Below are positions 10,387 to 22,641 of a stretch of 64,000 nucleotides of DNA, in pieces. Within the stretch, counting starts at the first letter, position 1, and every line of letters begins with the position of its first letter. A model generated the notes under the pieces. The model searched no databases, had not been told where the DNA came from, and was given only the letters and a program-made list of their open reading frames with translations. Position numbers and translations under genes: made by a program. This DNA is from Alentia gelatinosa (lineage: Eukaryota; Annelida; Polychaeta; Phyllodocida; Polynoidae): contig OX465579.1 in assembly GCA_950022655.1 (NCBI GenBank), forward strand, positions 39,039,950 through 39,103,949, read 5' to 3'.

Positions 10387-13300
10387 TTAATCATCGTCCT
10401 TGTCCTTCTTGCCATGTTTCAGAATGCGTGTGAATTCAATGTAGTCGAAGTTACCTCCCCGTATAGGAGCTTCCTTGTACATCTCGTCCACCTGACCGGA
10501 GAATAAGATCGGAGGAGTTAGAATAAAAAGACAACGGGTTCAGCATACTGCGGAGTTTGACACCAAATCAATTGGCAGTCTGTACACTAACCCCATAATG
10601 AGTATAATATCTAAAGGGCACAATCTTCAATACTAATCCATGTGGAAAACAACTTCATTTTATGCTAGATTGTGCGTTTGCAATAAACTTTGTACTTCCC
10701 TACGAAACTGTTTCTGAATTGGTCAATGAACGAGTGTTTTTGATATCGCTTTTAAATTTGGTATAAAGCAGGAATGTCTCGGTAAAAGGTAATCCCATCC
10801 ATAAACACATAATAACCAACCATTTGTCAAGTGCACATTGTTCCCCGTTTCCTGCCCTTATCAAAGTCAAACTGAGCTGCTCATTGTACTTACATCTTCA
10901 TCTGTGAAGCGGTCACCCATCGTGGTGAGCAGCTCCCGTAGCCTGTCCTCGTGGATGTATCCTAGATCAAAACGCGAAAAAGAAACTAATATTACACCCA
11001 TAGCTTTAGTCTTAACTCCTAGTATACCAAGGTAATATTACACCATAAACACAAATAGTTTTAATCTTAAACATGTATTACACCCAGAATCATAAAGATA
11101 TATGATGTACCACACACAGGTTTAATCTTAACTTTTATCAAACCCAGAATTGTAACTAAAACTACAACTAATGTTATAACTATAACTTAGGCTAGGCGGC
11201 ACTCCGATTAGTTGAGTATTGCAGCACTCGTGCCTGCTTTATGGAATAACGAAAGACAACGTTCCCATACACACCACAAAAGCATCATTGACGTATCAAA
11301 CATACACCTACTCGTTTCTTCACTTATCAACCACAGTTCCTGCCTTATTATTTCTTTCAACTATTGCATGATTCCTATCAATGATGGGATTTTTAACCAG
11401 CAACCAGTCCGATAATATTCGATGTAATTAATCAATGAGAGATATGTTACCCCAACTTATTCATATCAAGACGGAATCAACAACACCAGATCACACATTT
11501 ATCATAGTTAGGATCCTGGTGACCCGGTCATGCAGTGCTCATGATTATCACCACCACCACCACCAGGATATTACCGGTAAAAAGAGGGTCATATGTCACC
11601 CCCTCCAGGCAGGGTGACGTAACTTTACACAGCATGAGGCGTTAGGACCCGTCGGAGAGCGGCAGGAGGTGTCCGATCAACCAACACCGATAATATGTAC
11701 GGCAAACATGTCCGACATTTATCGAAGAGTTTCCGATTACGTGTGTCACTGATAGGCCACAGACAGAACCGGGAGAACAGAGTCGTCAGCATTCCACCCC
11801 ACTCTCTTGTCTCTATTAAGTGGGTGTAAATAAACATCATTTCGACTCAATCAATAACCGAGGAGGATGCTGGCTGGGCCAAATACTTCTCCGCTCTAAC
11901 GCTGACTTATGGTGTGTGACCCATTTAGTTACAAACCACACCATAAGGTTTGTCATACAAATGAAAAACTTTTAACCTCAAGCGTAATTAAATCCCATTA
12001 TATGATATAGCATTTCTTTCAATGGGATCAACCTGGTGCCAGCATTGGATCTAACCTTCAGCATTAAAAAGCTGCATCCAAAATGACAGAAACTTCCGAC
12101 AGCATATGCTGTCTGTTTTTATTCTGACCTCAGTTTGTGTATCGGACTGCTCTAACGGCAGTACAATGTACAGTTTGAGCAACTAGCTCAATCTCATTGC
12201 TGACCCAATTTCGTATATATATGGGACTGCTCTTACAGCATTAACAGTCTGAACACCAGCTCCGTCTTATTTCTAACCTTATTTCTACTCTAATTGTATT
12301 TCCATCTTGGCTTCGGTCTATCCTCTTACCTGAGTTCTCCTCGTCAAAGCAGCCGAAAGCGTTCTTGATGACGTCCTCTGGATCCGTTCCGTTCAGCTTC
12401 TCGCCGAACATGGTGAGGAACATGGTGAAGTTAATGGGGCCAGGTGCCTCGTTCATCATGCCGTCCAGGTACTGGTCTGTGGGGTCCTTACCTATAACAA
12501 AGAAAATGTACTTGAAAAGTGATGTCCATTATATGCCACATTATCATCATCTATTGAAGGTAAATGCATGTTTACTGTACGAGGCTGAAAGGTCTGCCTC
12601 CAGGAAGATGCTACCTTGAAGTGAGAGCGGAAAAAAAAAAAAAAAAAAAATTGAAGGTAAATGCAAACTGAGAACTGGGGATAGCTATACATATCTGTAT
12701 AATTACCACTACATATAAGTACCGAATATACAATTTATCTAAAAGTAGAAGACATCGACATTTTGTTCCCATTTCTCGTTATTCCCTCGTACATTGATCC
12801 GATTGATCGTACATTAAAACCTATAAGACACTGACATCTATCACCGATTAAACAGCCCACTGAGAATCACCAAGTTGGAGAAGGTGCATACCGGTATATA
12901 TCGACAGTCTTAACTTAGAGTCAGGCAGAAAAGCGGCCAGTACTCCTATACTAGTACTGCCCGTCAGGAGGGTACTAAAATCGGGTCTGTAAAGTGCACG
13001 CATAAAAAGAAAAAGACGCCGATAGTCAGAGGCAGAGCGGTAAGAATCGGAGTGTCGATGTAATATATGCAGAATGAGGATACCTAAATATGGTATAGTC
13101 AATTATAGCATTTTAGGCATATTGGATGGTACCTCATAAAAATACTCTTTAAAAGAATGTCTAATTCGCCTAAAACTTCTGTGAAAATAAATTCATAACG
13201 CAAACTTGAAGCATTCTTAAAACAGAATCTTTCAATTCTACCATACGCGTATTTAACCCCGAACACTCCCGAGGTCCTACGTATTTTGGTTTTGTTTTTG

Positions 13301-16300
13301 GACTAGTGTTAATGCTTTTAGCGAGACTCACGAGACTACCGTTACAATTATTTCACTAGAATGTTGGGATTGATTAACATTAACAGCCGTAGGTGAACAG
13401 TCTCGGTGAAAATGGGTCAGAAGTGGAGTAGAAGTATTTTAAGCGTTTTCAAGAATAACTTACCCTACATGTCTTACATTCCTCACCAACGACACAAATT
13501 ATGTGCTGCCGACTAGTTCGTCTGTCAATTTAAACCAAGGGACTCTGAATAGGCCTGTCATAAGTCAGTGCAAATCTGACTTCCCAAATCTGTATTTGCC
13601 AGATAATGCAATTTAATATGTAGAACTTTTAACTATCTGGAAATATCGCATAATATTTTCCTAATATGAAGTTTTCGTCACTTTTCTTGGTGTTTATACC
13701 AAGCTGGGTATGCTGACATATTGTGTAATAAATAATTAATGGGTTCTTATCGATGACTTTTTCCAAAGGTTTAAGCGAACTGTCTATAATCACTACTGGT
13801 CATGTCTATTACAGTAGAACCCTGGTCGCCGTACACTTTATGGATGGTCCGCTTAGCCCGGTTCTACTGTATGACAGACAAAGGGACCGCGGTGGATCTT
13901 GACCTGCCAAATAGTATACATCATTTTCTAATGTGTGTACATGACGAAACAATGTTTAATAGAGCTGTATGTAACCAGCATCTATAGACATCGACATAGA
14001 TAGGTGGTAAGTCACCGAAGAAAGAAATGGGCTCTTTTTAATGACATTCCCCACATACGTTCTCCGTTGAACGTGTTTACAGATGATATTTTGTACTGGC
14101 GACTCTTCCCGACGTTAATAGTCAACACAAGTAGTGGATGTGTAGCTATTACTATAAACATGTCAACGGTGTCTGCCAACTCATAAGAGTTCAACATGTA
14201 CGCATACTGAAATTGGCGTTTAAGCAACATCGTCATGACTTGCGTATCATTATGCTGGTATCTTCACTTATAATTGTGTAGCCTGTACAAGGTTGACAGT
14301 AGATCTATAACCAATAACATCCGACCCCCTATGCTTACTCTACATGTAAACCATATACATGTAGTATGATACATGTACTTCCTATAATTTGAAGCCTACA
14401 ATTAGTTTAGCATTCCCACATTTCACAATATGCCAAATTTTGGCAACATTGTTCGCCTAAGTTCGTTTAAACGACAATTCTTCATCCCGTTGACTTCACA
14501 CACGGAAATCGTCCTATCAACATAACAATTTCTGTACGTAAAGACTTGCTGGAGCCTTTGATTATGAACACTCACACCGATGAGCCGATAAAAATAACTG
14601 ATAACACCTTCCTTTTGAAAGCTAACAACGTTCTTGCATGGGTAGGGAGACAGAATCAAGTATATTTTGCCTTCACTGAACATATTCCGGTAATATGCTC
14701 GACATATTCTGGTGATATGCTCAACGCATGTATCCTCTACTGATTCTCAGTATCGATATGTTGACTATTTGCCCATTCCTAGTGTGCGTTGTATCATATC
14801 CCTCTATTGGTGAACTGATAAGATATCACTCCCCTCTCATGTAGAGTTACGATCTAAGCAGGCTGTTATCAGCTGGGTCGCCTGGATGTGTCGTCGGTGC
14901 TTAGGATACAAAATGTCGGCAAATTGGATGTGATAGGAACTCTACTTTCCGGGAGGGGACTTTGGATCCGTAGGGGATAACAATGGTTCAACATGTGGTT
15001 AGAATTATCTGGGGTGTTTAGTCACTGAGTACACCCCATCATTTTAGTAAATATTACATGTAATTTGGTAAATCAATTGGGTTGTTATATAGTATTTTAT
15101 ACAGCCTTTCATTGCAGAAAGAAATATATCTGCCATCGTCACATCATTAATCCCAAACTTATGAACAATGCTAACAACAGACTATTTAACTGTTTGAACT
15201 GTTTCAAACATGTAGAACTGTTTCAATATCCCGTTTGCAACTCCAAAAAAACACCCTAAGGTGACTGTAAAATGAGTGTCGTGCGTAGCCATAGTCACCG
15301 TCCTAATAGCCTAATGACCAAACATGAGGTTTTGAAAATAGAAACCCGTACTGTTCAAACTTGAATTCAATCTCTAAATAGCAATGAGCATAGTAGGTAT
15401 ATGTGATAACATATTCTAGTACATGACCATTAACGGTGTGGCATACTTTTAGTACTGACGACTGTGACCAGACACGCACCCCCTCCCAACCACTTACACA
15501 CCTACTATCCCTGAAACATAATGATCACAATCCAGGCGTGACGATACCGCAGGTCTATCCCAGACAGCCTACATCTACCACCACCCCCACCGCTCCCTGC
15601 CCTTACAAATTCTCTGAATCCTCCCGTGTCCCTTATCCTCAGGATAGGCGACTTCCTTATAAGGACATGCCTTCAGCTGGCACCCCGCTCACCTACTGAG
15701 TCCCCCTCCTCCCTTACCGGGAATTTAGTAGCACTCTTTACATATTGCGTTATGGGATCATGCATGTAAGCCGCCTACATACAATTTAACATTCATGAGA
15801 CCAAATGAAAGTGTTCTAACTAACTCGATGTTGGGCTAGGACTGTGTAGTGAATAATAAGGCTGGAAGACTTGTTTGACCGACATGTTCCGGGCTCATGA
15901 ATATGGTAGTATTTCTCCTTCTCATTTCTTTCCGATGTGTCCTGTTCACCGAATATCGGTTATTTCCAGTCACAGCACATACCCCATAAATATTAATAAC
16001 AACAAAATACATATCAAATCCCAGCCATAGTTCAGTTAGACGGTGAACAATAGGGAAAACATACAGCATCATTGCAATACTTTACGAATCCCGAATTCTT
16101 CTAAGATATAGCTCATCAGCAAAAAGAAGTAAGAACATTCAGTGCGAATAGATAAAACTGGCCACATCTGACCAGCCTTAGCGTGTGTCATTTAATGTTG
16201 GGAGAAGGTGCCTCTTTTTGCTCGGCGGTGACTATGGCAACGGTAACGTGAGTCACACATTTCAGGAATCTCGATTTCCTCCTCAATGTGACCCCGGTAG

Positions 16301-17501
16301 ACTCTTTAAGAACAGTCTAAGTAGGACAGGGTTGAAGGCTAACGTGGCCTCTGTCCCCCCTTGAACTCGGAGAATGTATAGATATTCTGAATCCTGCTTT
16401 AGAATCAGCAGCATACCTATATGTCAGATGAGGCAGAGGGTGAATCTAATACAGCACTCCATTTGGAAATACTCAGCACACAAAATATATACTCCACGGT
16501 GCTTGTTTATTATCTTTTTTTTTTGCGAAACTTGTCTCACACACATCTACTTGTCCATGTACTTCACGAATACAGTGGGCTTCTAAGTATATTCAATGAA
16601 GCATAACAATTGACGCCACATAAGCCAAAAACCTTCTGTTGACATAGGGACGTGTTGTCTTGTCGGTGACCCGCTAAGCATTGTGGTTCGTTGAGTCTGG
16701 TTCGAGGCTTTACTTGGCCAAAATCATCTACTCTTATCCTAACATCAGAGATAATATGTCACTGTGATTTGACCAGAACTGTTGATATGGAATATAACAC
16801 ACTGATATTTGGAAGCAAGGACCTGGAGAATAGTGCATTTAATGAACCTCTCCAGAAGATGAACAGTTTAACGTACGTTAGTGTGTAATAATTATATATT
16901 GTATGTACCAAAATTAAGAGGTCATTCAGACATAAGATTTGGAAACAGTTTCCCGATAGCTCTTATACATCAAATGCCCTGAAACTTTTTAATAATCATG
17001 CTTCATCAAATATATTTGATATATCTATCAAACTTTGGACATGACAGACTGGGAGTCGGTTGAAAGGGTTACGACTACAGGAATTAAAGTCGCTAAATAA
17101 CCTTACTTCCGTTTGTATTCTGTTAATACGCGCTTCGATAGAAGTTTCAATGCAACAAATGGGTTGAGATCATGTGACCCAAAAATAATTAACACAAATT
17201 ACTCAAGCAGGTTAGAGGTCCTGTATCAGAAATGAAAGTTACGATTGAAGTTGAACTTGATGTATCATTCAGACGAAGATGAAGAAATGGGTTGATTTTA
17301 TATTATGCTTGACTTACCAAGTGATGCTAGCATGTCGTGCAAGTCCTCTTTGTCGATGAAGCCATCTCTATTTTGGTCAATCATGTTAAAAGCTTCCTTA
17401 AATTCCTGTATTTGTGCTTGATCAAACATGGCGAACACATTAGAAGTGGCACGTTGTGCCCGCTTCTTAGTTCCCTTCGCTTTTGTCTTGCGGCTCGACA
17501 T
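10387..17501 (-). CDS. Myosin regulatory light chain, non-muscle/smooth type (MYL9/MYL12, Drosophila sqh family)
   Basis: Four coding exons on the minus strand join without a stop: 17501-17318, 12491-12330, 10961-10894 and 10491-10387 (519 nt, 172 aa, the usual family length). The protein is an EF-hand light chain that binds the neck of myosin II and controls its ATPase and filament assembly in the cytoplasm. The N-terminus has the [12 protein letters not shown] kinase site, with Thr19/Ser20 (counting Met1) matching the MLCK/ROCK target. EF-hand 1 carries the only canonical loop, D42-Q-N-R-D46-G-F-I-D50, followed by KEDLHDML. Exon 2 encodes [15 protein letters not shown] and exon 3 [20 protein letters not shown]. 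Exon 4 ends [13 protein letters not shown]. Splice phases are 1, 1 and 0; all sites are GT-AG. One oddity is [11 protein letters not shown], one residue shorter than the usual EAPIDKKGNFNY. The first 21 bases of 5' UTR share exon 1; an upstream non-coding exon must exist but was not located. Confidence 0.95.
12553..12665. mobile_element. Short retroinsertion with poly(A) tail and 16-bp target-site duplication
   Basis: The sequence attgaaggtaaatgca occurs at 12553-12568 and again at 12650-12665. Between them is an 81-nt insert ending in a run of 20 A (12631-12650, the last A shared). A poly(A) tail plus flanking direct repeats of this length is the signature of LINE-mediated retroposition. The approximately 62-nt body is not a tRNA or snRNA that I recognise. 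It sits in intron 1 of the myosin light chain gene. Confidence 0.85.
13810..13871. mobile_element. 62-bp miniature inverted-repeat element
   Basis: Ends tacagtagaacc (13810-13821) and ggttctactgta (13860-13871) are perfect inverse copies. The CAGTAGAA-type terminus resembles Tc1/mariner/pogo-superfamily ends. It lies in intron 1 of the myosin light chain gene. A larger relative may be present at 40391-40568. Confidence 0.6.
14541..14570 (+). repeat. Dispersed repeat, agactt...tttgattatgaaca family, copy 1
   Basis: The sequence agacttgctggagcctttg followed by attatgaaca is related to 17695-17724 and, inverted, to 55188-55216. In the other two copies the left part is palindromic (gacttgctcaagtc). 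Probably the end of a small dispersed element. Confidence 0.5.
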
Positions 17502-17522
17502 TGTGAATGTGTGTTCTTCAAC
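17502..17522 (-). other. 5' UTR part of the first coding exon of the myosin light chain gene
   Basis: On the minus strand a splice acceptor (ttgatttacag) ends just before 17522, and 21 bases later comes the ATG at 17501. This shows that the transcript starts in a separate non-coding exon further upstream (higher coordinates), which I could not place. Confidence 0.7.
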
Positions 17523-17694
17523 CTGTAAATCAAAAGAATCAAATTTTACTTACGATAAGAATATTTACTCTATCAGAGCTGCACGTCATGTTTACAAAAA
17601 AAATATGGGAAATAAAATAACCAGGGAATAATGACTGGTCAGTGACTCAGTAGTAAAATATATCCAAACCTCTGGAATATGCAAACAGAGATTA

Positions 17695-17724
17695 AGACTT
17701 GCTCAAGTCTTTGATTATGAACAT
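17695..17724 (+). repeat. Dispersed repeat, gacttgctcaagtc...tgattatgaacat family, copy 2
   Basis: Near-identical to the inverse of 55188-55216 and similar to 14541-14570. It lies just upstream (in the minus-strand sense) of the myosin first coding exon. Confidence 0.6.
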
Positions 17725-18285
17725 ACATTGAATGATTAAAATAAATTACAGGCTCAGGAAGCCAGGCAGAGGGGAGTGTAGGTGGATGGGTAAGGACGGC
17801 GTGCGGTGTCGGTAGGCAGACAGAGAGAGGTGGAGAGGACACAGGGACTGAGGTCAGGCTCACGGAGATTAATCAAGCATCCTCTGAAAATCGAAGTTGT
17901 CGCTACCATTTGCTAGGGTACGGTTTGGATGCATCCGGGTGCCGCCGGTTTCAATTTGGGTCTGACTGGAGTATGACGGGGTATTTTGATAATTATATGA
18001 ATTCGGGACACCAGGAAAATCTATACGGTTTATTTACCAATTACATGTATCTGACATATTCAGTGCTTTGGTGTCCTCGAGATTTCTTTACCAAGATGGA
18101 TATCACTAGATCAAATCAAATCGATGCCCTTACCGTTTGACACATATCTTAAGCTATACTGATCTTCAATTCAAGTTTCTACGTCAATTATTGACAGAGT
18201 TCTGACATATATCAATAAAAAAGCAATGCGTCCGTCGGTCACCCGCTGAAAACCAAAACGTACTGGCTATGAAGTGTATAGTCAG

Positions 18286-18322
18286 ACGAGTCCGACCCTA
18301 TACGCTGTATTAGGGTCGGACA
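18286..18322. repeat. Short hairpin gtccgacccta / tagggtcggac
   Basis: An 11-bp perfect inverted repeat with a short loop. A related ctatgaagtgtat...gtc...aga context recurs near 19277, suggesting a dispersed repeat. Confidence 0.4.
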
Positions 18323-19640
18323 CCACTGCATAAGGTATTTCTGGGGTTTGGGTTCTCAGGGTGAATAAACATATTTTGGCTCAAATACATCGCCCCCTAA
18401 ACTTTCTACACAAAATACATCTTTATATATACCGAATTTGATATTCAGACTGCTTTGCCACCACTACATTAACCCAGGACACCTTTCCTTCTTAAGTGAA
18501 TCGATCTCCTTGCTTCCAGCAATCCGCCATTGTTTTTGGCTTGTACCTTACAGACTCAGGAACCAGCTGAATTTTCAAATGCTAACAGAAATCCTACTAT
18601 TTGCGATGTGGTTATCATAAACAACAAACCTCAATCGGATATCAAACGGATTAGATGCAATTGGAATAGGTACACAAAACTAATGATATTAGATTATAAC
18701 CGAAATATTGGTCAAAAAAGTAACTTTGATGACTGACAGTTTCTTGGGAGATAATAGGGGCCGCACTATTTTAGAAAGCAAGTCTTCACAACAAACTGCT
18801 GTCAGAATGTGTTTCTATCAATTCTACTATAGAAAAGGTGTATCCAATGTCAGTATTCTGTTATGTGATACATCTGTAGTGTATTTCCATAAAGTAGACC
18901 AATATTTTGAATAGAATTACTTTATAAAAATGATATCTGATCTTTGTTGACAAACAGGTGCAAGCACATGGTGAGGTCATGTGACCACAACAAGAGTAGT
19001 AGCAAGATGGCCGCTGAACTAAATGAGACAGCCAGTGACAACCTTTTATCTTCTTACACTACAGATATCTTAGTATATTGATGTTATTTTCTGACCAAAG
19101 TAGACCAGAAGCAAGAGAAATATGTTAGCTATCGATTCTAGTGAGTTTTATTATTGGATGTTAAGAATTGAAGACGTGAGAGTGCGAACCATCTTGGTTC
19201 GCAAAAAACCCCAGAATTTGCCTATGGAGCAATCCACGACCCTAATACGGGAACGTACTGTTAGGGTCGCCCACGACTATGAAGTGTATCGTCCAGATAC
19301 CGGTTGAACATTATGCTATGCATGACAGGCTGGGGGCAGGACAAGTGAGCAGATTCTCAACTGATCACAGACAAGTGTTTGGGGTTGGGGTTAGAGTTCA
19401 AGATTAAAGAAACCAACAAGTTTTGGTATGAGTTGTCCACACGCATGACGAGCAGCAATATGAATGAGGCAAACAGACTGAATATAGCATAGCTTTTAAA
19501 CGAATTAGAGAAAGATGACTTTGACCAAAACAAGTTGCTTTCTGTATTTATCTCACCTCTCTAGACACTAAAAGAACAGACGGCACACTGGATTCATGAC
19601 GTCATAGACCATGAAGAATGGACTGTAATAATCATAGGAG

Positions 19641-19855
19641 GGTTTATAGACGCCTTGAGCCCAGGACGATTTGAGCCCTGGACACTTTGAGCCTTTTTGT
19701 GGACGCCTTGAGCCTAACTTGTGGATGCCTTTAGCCTACCCCTTTAGGTGGCCTTGACCCTCTAGGTGTAAAAACTTAGAAATGTGCACTTAAACTGGTT
19801 TATAGTAATATATACACAACCCTAACCCTGACTCAACCCTATTCTCCGAGTCATC
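19641..19855 (+). repeat. ggacgccttgagcc foldback family, copy A (truncated)
   Basis: Left arm with several copies of the word (ga)cgccttgagcc, then the conserved bridge around tgcacttaaactgg and ttatagtaatatata, then ccctaaccctga core. The right arm is missing: the core abuts the first-exon-like fragment at 19856. Confidence 0.85.
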
Positions 19856-19960
19856 TGTCGACTTCCGGTTTGAAATACCCTCCGAATTCCCTTAACAACG
19901 GACATGTCCGCCATCTTGCTGGTGACAACAAATCGCTGTTGAAGTGTAAAATGGTGAACA
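19856..19960 (-). pseudogene. First-exon-like fragment with ETS and YY1-type motifs, cut by a repeat
   Basis: Read on the minus strand, a caagATGGCGGAC context (YY1-type, at about 19907-19919) opens a short frame MADMSVVKGIRRVFQTGSRQ, basic and hydroxylated like a mitochondrial presequence. It contains aaaccggaagtcg, an ETS-type site (about 19859-19871). The frame then runs into foldback copy A without a splice donor, so the gene is probably broken or only a 5' fragment. ETS plus YY1 motifs are common at promoters of nuclear genes for mitochondrial proteins. No downstream exon was found. It could also be a chance frame in an unrelated promoter. Confidence 0.3.
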
Positions 19961-20427
19961 AATATTGTTTCCGTGGTTCTTATGTGCAATCTGTACATGA
20001 AATCATTTAAATAGGATTCTAGCAAATATCCAGACATGTTTTAAACGTATTGGTTGTTTCGACGATTTGTTGACACCGTATTGAAAGTCTAAACTGAGGC
20101 CGTCACATAAGCATTTGATTTGAAACTGCAAGGGTACACTGCTTTTGTCCAGGAAAAGGCTTCAGAGTAACCCCACATATCAAAAACTATCAGAAATGAA
20201 CAATTGCATTCGCCAGGAGTTCAAATGGCAAAAGGCTCAAGGCGTTCAATTCCCATTAGGGTTGGGGTTTCCTATTTGTTTCTCCTCACAAGACAGCGCA
20301 ACCCAGCCTTGTGACGTGTCTCAGGTTGGTGGTCAGTTGTCTGACACAAGTCCGGTCATTTAAGAACTTTGCGAGTTGTCTGACATTCGACAGGCCTAAC
20401 TCAAGGGTTAGGACCCAGGGTTAGGAC

Positions 20428-20731
20428 GGGAATTGGACGCCTTGAGCCTTTTACCGTTTGAGCCTCCTGTCAGCACGAAAACGTGGACGCCTTGAGCCTA
20501 CCTCATTTTAGTTCCGATTAGAGGGTTAGGGTTAGAAAAGGGTTGGGTAAGGGTTGAGTATATGACTATAAACTAGTATAAATGCACTTTTCAAAGTTTT
20601 TACATCTAGAGGCTCAAGGCCACCAAAACGGTGTAGGCTCAAGGCGTCCACAGGGTAGGCTCAAGGCGTCCACAGAAAGGCTCAAGGCATCCAGGGCTTG
20701 AATCGTCCTGGGCTCAAGGCGTCCATGAACC
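20428..20731 (-). repeat. ggacgccttgagcc foldback family, copy B (near complete, inverse)
   Basis: Both arms are present: ggacgccttgagcc words on the left and ggctcaaggcgtcc words on the right. They enclose a gggttagggttag core and the tataaatgcacttttcaaag bridge. The ends are attggacgcc and ggcgtccatgaacc. Confidence 0.9.
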
Positions 20732-20757
20732 ATTAGGACAAGGGTAGGATTTTGGCA

Positions 20758-20865
20758 GTTCATGGACACCTTGAGCCTGGGATGATTTGAGCTCTGAACG
20801 CCTTGAGTCTTTCTGTGGATGCCTTGACTCAAGGCTCGACCCTACCCTGTGGATGCCTTGAGCCA
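20758..20865 (+). repeat. ggacgccttgagcc family, isolated left arm
   Basis: Only one arm of the element, with diverged words (ggacaccttgagcc, gaacgccttgagtc, ggatgccttgagcc). It directly abuts copy C. Confidence 0.8.
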
Positions 20866-21214
20866 GCAATTGGACGCCTTGAGTCTTTTAACGTTTGAGC
20901 CTCCTGTCAGCGAAAACGTGTACGCCTTGAGCCTACCCGTGGACGCCTTGAGCCTACCTCATTTTAGTTCCGATTAGCGGGTTAGGGTTAGAAAAGGGTT
21001 GGGTAAGGGTTAGGGTTGAGTATATATGACTATAAACCAGTATAAATGCACTTTTAAAAGGTTTTACATCTTGAGGCTCAAGGCCACCAAAACGGGGTAG
21101 GCTCAAGGCGTCCACCGGGTAGGCTCAAGGCATCCACAGAAAGGCTCAAGGCATCCACAGAAAGGCTCAAGGCATCCAAGGCTCAAATCGTCCTGGGCTC
21201 AAGGCGACCATGAA
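20866..21214 (-). repeat. ggacgccttgagcc foldback family, copy C (near complete, inverse)
   Basis: Same plan and orientation as copy B, with one more word in the right arm (ggctcaaggcatcc repeated). The core reads gggttagggttag...gggtaagggttaggg. Confidence 0.9.
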
Positions 21215-21436
21215 CCCCTTGAGCCTACCCCAGTTTGGTGGCTTTGAGCCTCTAAGCGAAACAATTTAAAAAGTGCACTTAAACTGGTTTATAGTCATAT
21301 ATACACAACCCTAACCCTGATCCAAACCTATTCTAACCTGCCATTGGAACTATAATAGGGGGTAGGCTCAAGGCGTCCACGTTTTCGCGCTGATAGTAGG
21401 CTCAAACGGTAACAGGCCCAAGGCGTCAAATTACCG
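21215..21436 (+). repeat. ggacgccttgagcc foldback family, copy D (left arm shortened)
   Basis: Begins within the left arm, continues through the bridge (tgcacttaaactgg) and a ccctaaccctgat core, and ends with the right arm including gttttcgcgctgat and ggctcaaacggtaa. It abuts copy C tail to tail, giving a long inverted arrangement. Confidence 0.85.
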
Positions 21437-22558
21437 ATTTTGGCTAAGAATATAGCACTTTAAACATTTGAACGAACTGTGAAAACTAGTGCCTGAAGTT
21501 GCACTTGCAGTAAGTTATTAAGCGTACCCGGTATATTGTCTAATCAATCTCGATAATACTGGATTCTAGATCTAGTAACACTGGATTCAAGTGACACTAG
21601 TCAATCAGGTGGAGAACCCAGTCTGGTAAATACATGTAAATGGAATGTGTTATTTTCACTCAGTGTCACGGTCTGGACCGAGGTAAAGACGTATTCGGTA
21701 TTATGTTTGGGGACTAACAGTGACAGTCACTAACACTGTGTAACAGTAACAGTAACACTAACAGTAACACTGACTATGTCTGGGCACGTACAAGTTCTTT
21801 GTACTACAAGTATTGTCATGTAAGAGGATGATATGGTAGTATCATAGACGTATATATTTCTACACATGGAAACAAACAATGGATTAGATGGTCGATCAAA
21901 ATGAGGAAATCGCCCTACTTCAGTGACTCACGACCCCCGCCCCATGGCGAGTTTAGTTATGTTCGGTATGTGGGTCAACAACCACCTGCCTCCGCTGAGA
22001 GGGGGAATCGGACGCGACAAGCATGATTAGACATACACATGTAATTCAACATATATACTTTGTTAGATCTATTGTCGGTTATCAAGGTACTGAAACGTCT
22101 TTGTGGTGTAATGATAATCAACTATTTCTTAATGAAAACCCAAAATCTAAGTTACCTACCGACGCAGAGTACTTTCGTTCCAACTTTCCGGATGTTCTGC
22201 TTGAGCTACTTCCTAGTTGAGCTGTACGCGTGCGCAAGCTCTTCAAACAGAGCTTTAGTCACGGTAAAGTCCCAAGAATCGGCTGAGAATCCGTCTCACT
22301 CTCCTGGCAGAGTTTTTATCTACTCCACATCAGTGTCTTTGAGACAGAGAATACGCTGTAAGAGTGAGTCCATCTGTGTCAAAATTATTTTATCAAAACA
22401 AATCTGCGGAAATCATTATCGGTTATCTTTACCAAAAATCTTAGCATTTTAGATTTACCGGGGGATAACAAAAATTTCAGATTTATTACCGAGAAGGAGT
22501 AGCTGGTTTCTTTCCATGGCTCTACTTTGCCTTCATACATGTCGGGGATAAGTTTTGA
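21437..22558. other. Intergenic region upstream of MED23, no gene seen
   Basis: No exon-like frame with splice sites. A stretch near 21700-21775 repeats aacagtaacactaac-like words. The promoter and any upstream non-coding exon of MED23 should lie toward its right end. Confidence 0.4.
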
Positions 22559-22569
22559 AAGATGGCGGC
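22559..22569 (+). promoter_or_regulatory. YY1-type motif with a four-codon upstream ORF
   Basis: aagatggcggc matches the YY1 consensus often found near start sites of housekeeping genes. It lies 73 bases before the MED23 start codon. If it is in the 5' UTR, its ATG opens a tiny reading frame (Met-Ala-Ala-Ser-stop). Whether it is transcribed or promoter DNA is not known from sequence. Confidence 0.5.
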
Positions 22570-22641
22570 CTCCTAAGGCCGGGAATTTAATGTACTCTTT
22601 GTTTTGATCAATCTATCAAGTCGCACCAAATAGAATGCACC

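Noticed and set aside
19004..19080. ATG in an aagatggccgc context opening a short plus-strand frame
   Set aside because: The frame stops after 24 codons with no usable splice donor, so only a motif match remains.
22060..22452. 130-codon plus-strand frame upstream of MED23
   Set aside because: No family resemblance, no splice context and A+T-rich composition like non-coding neighbours.
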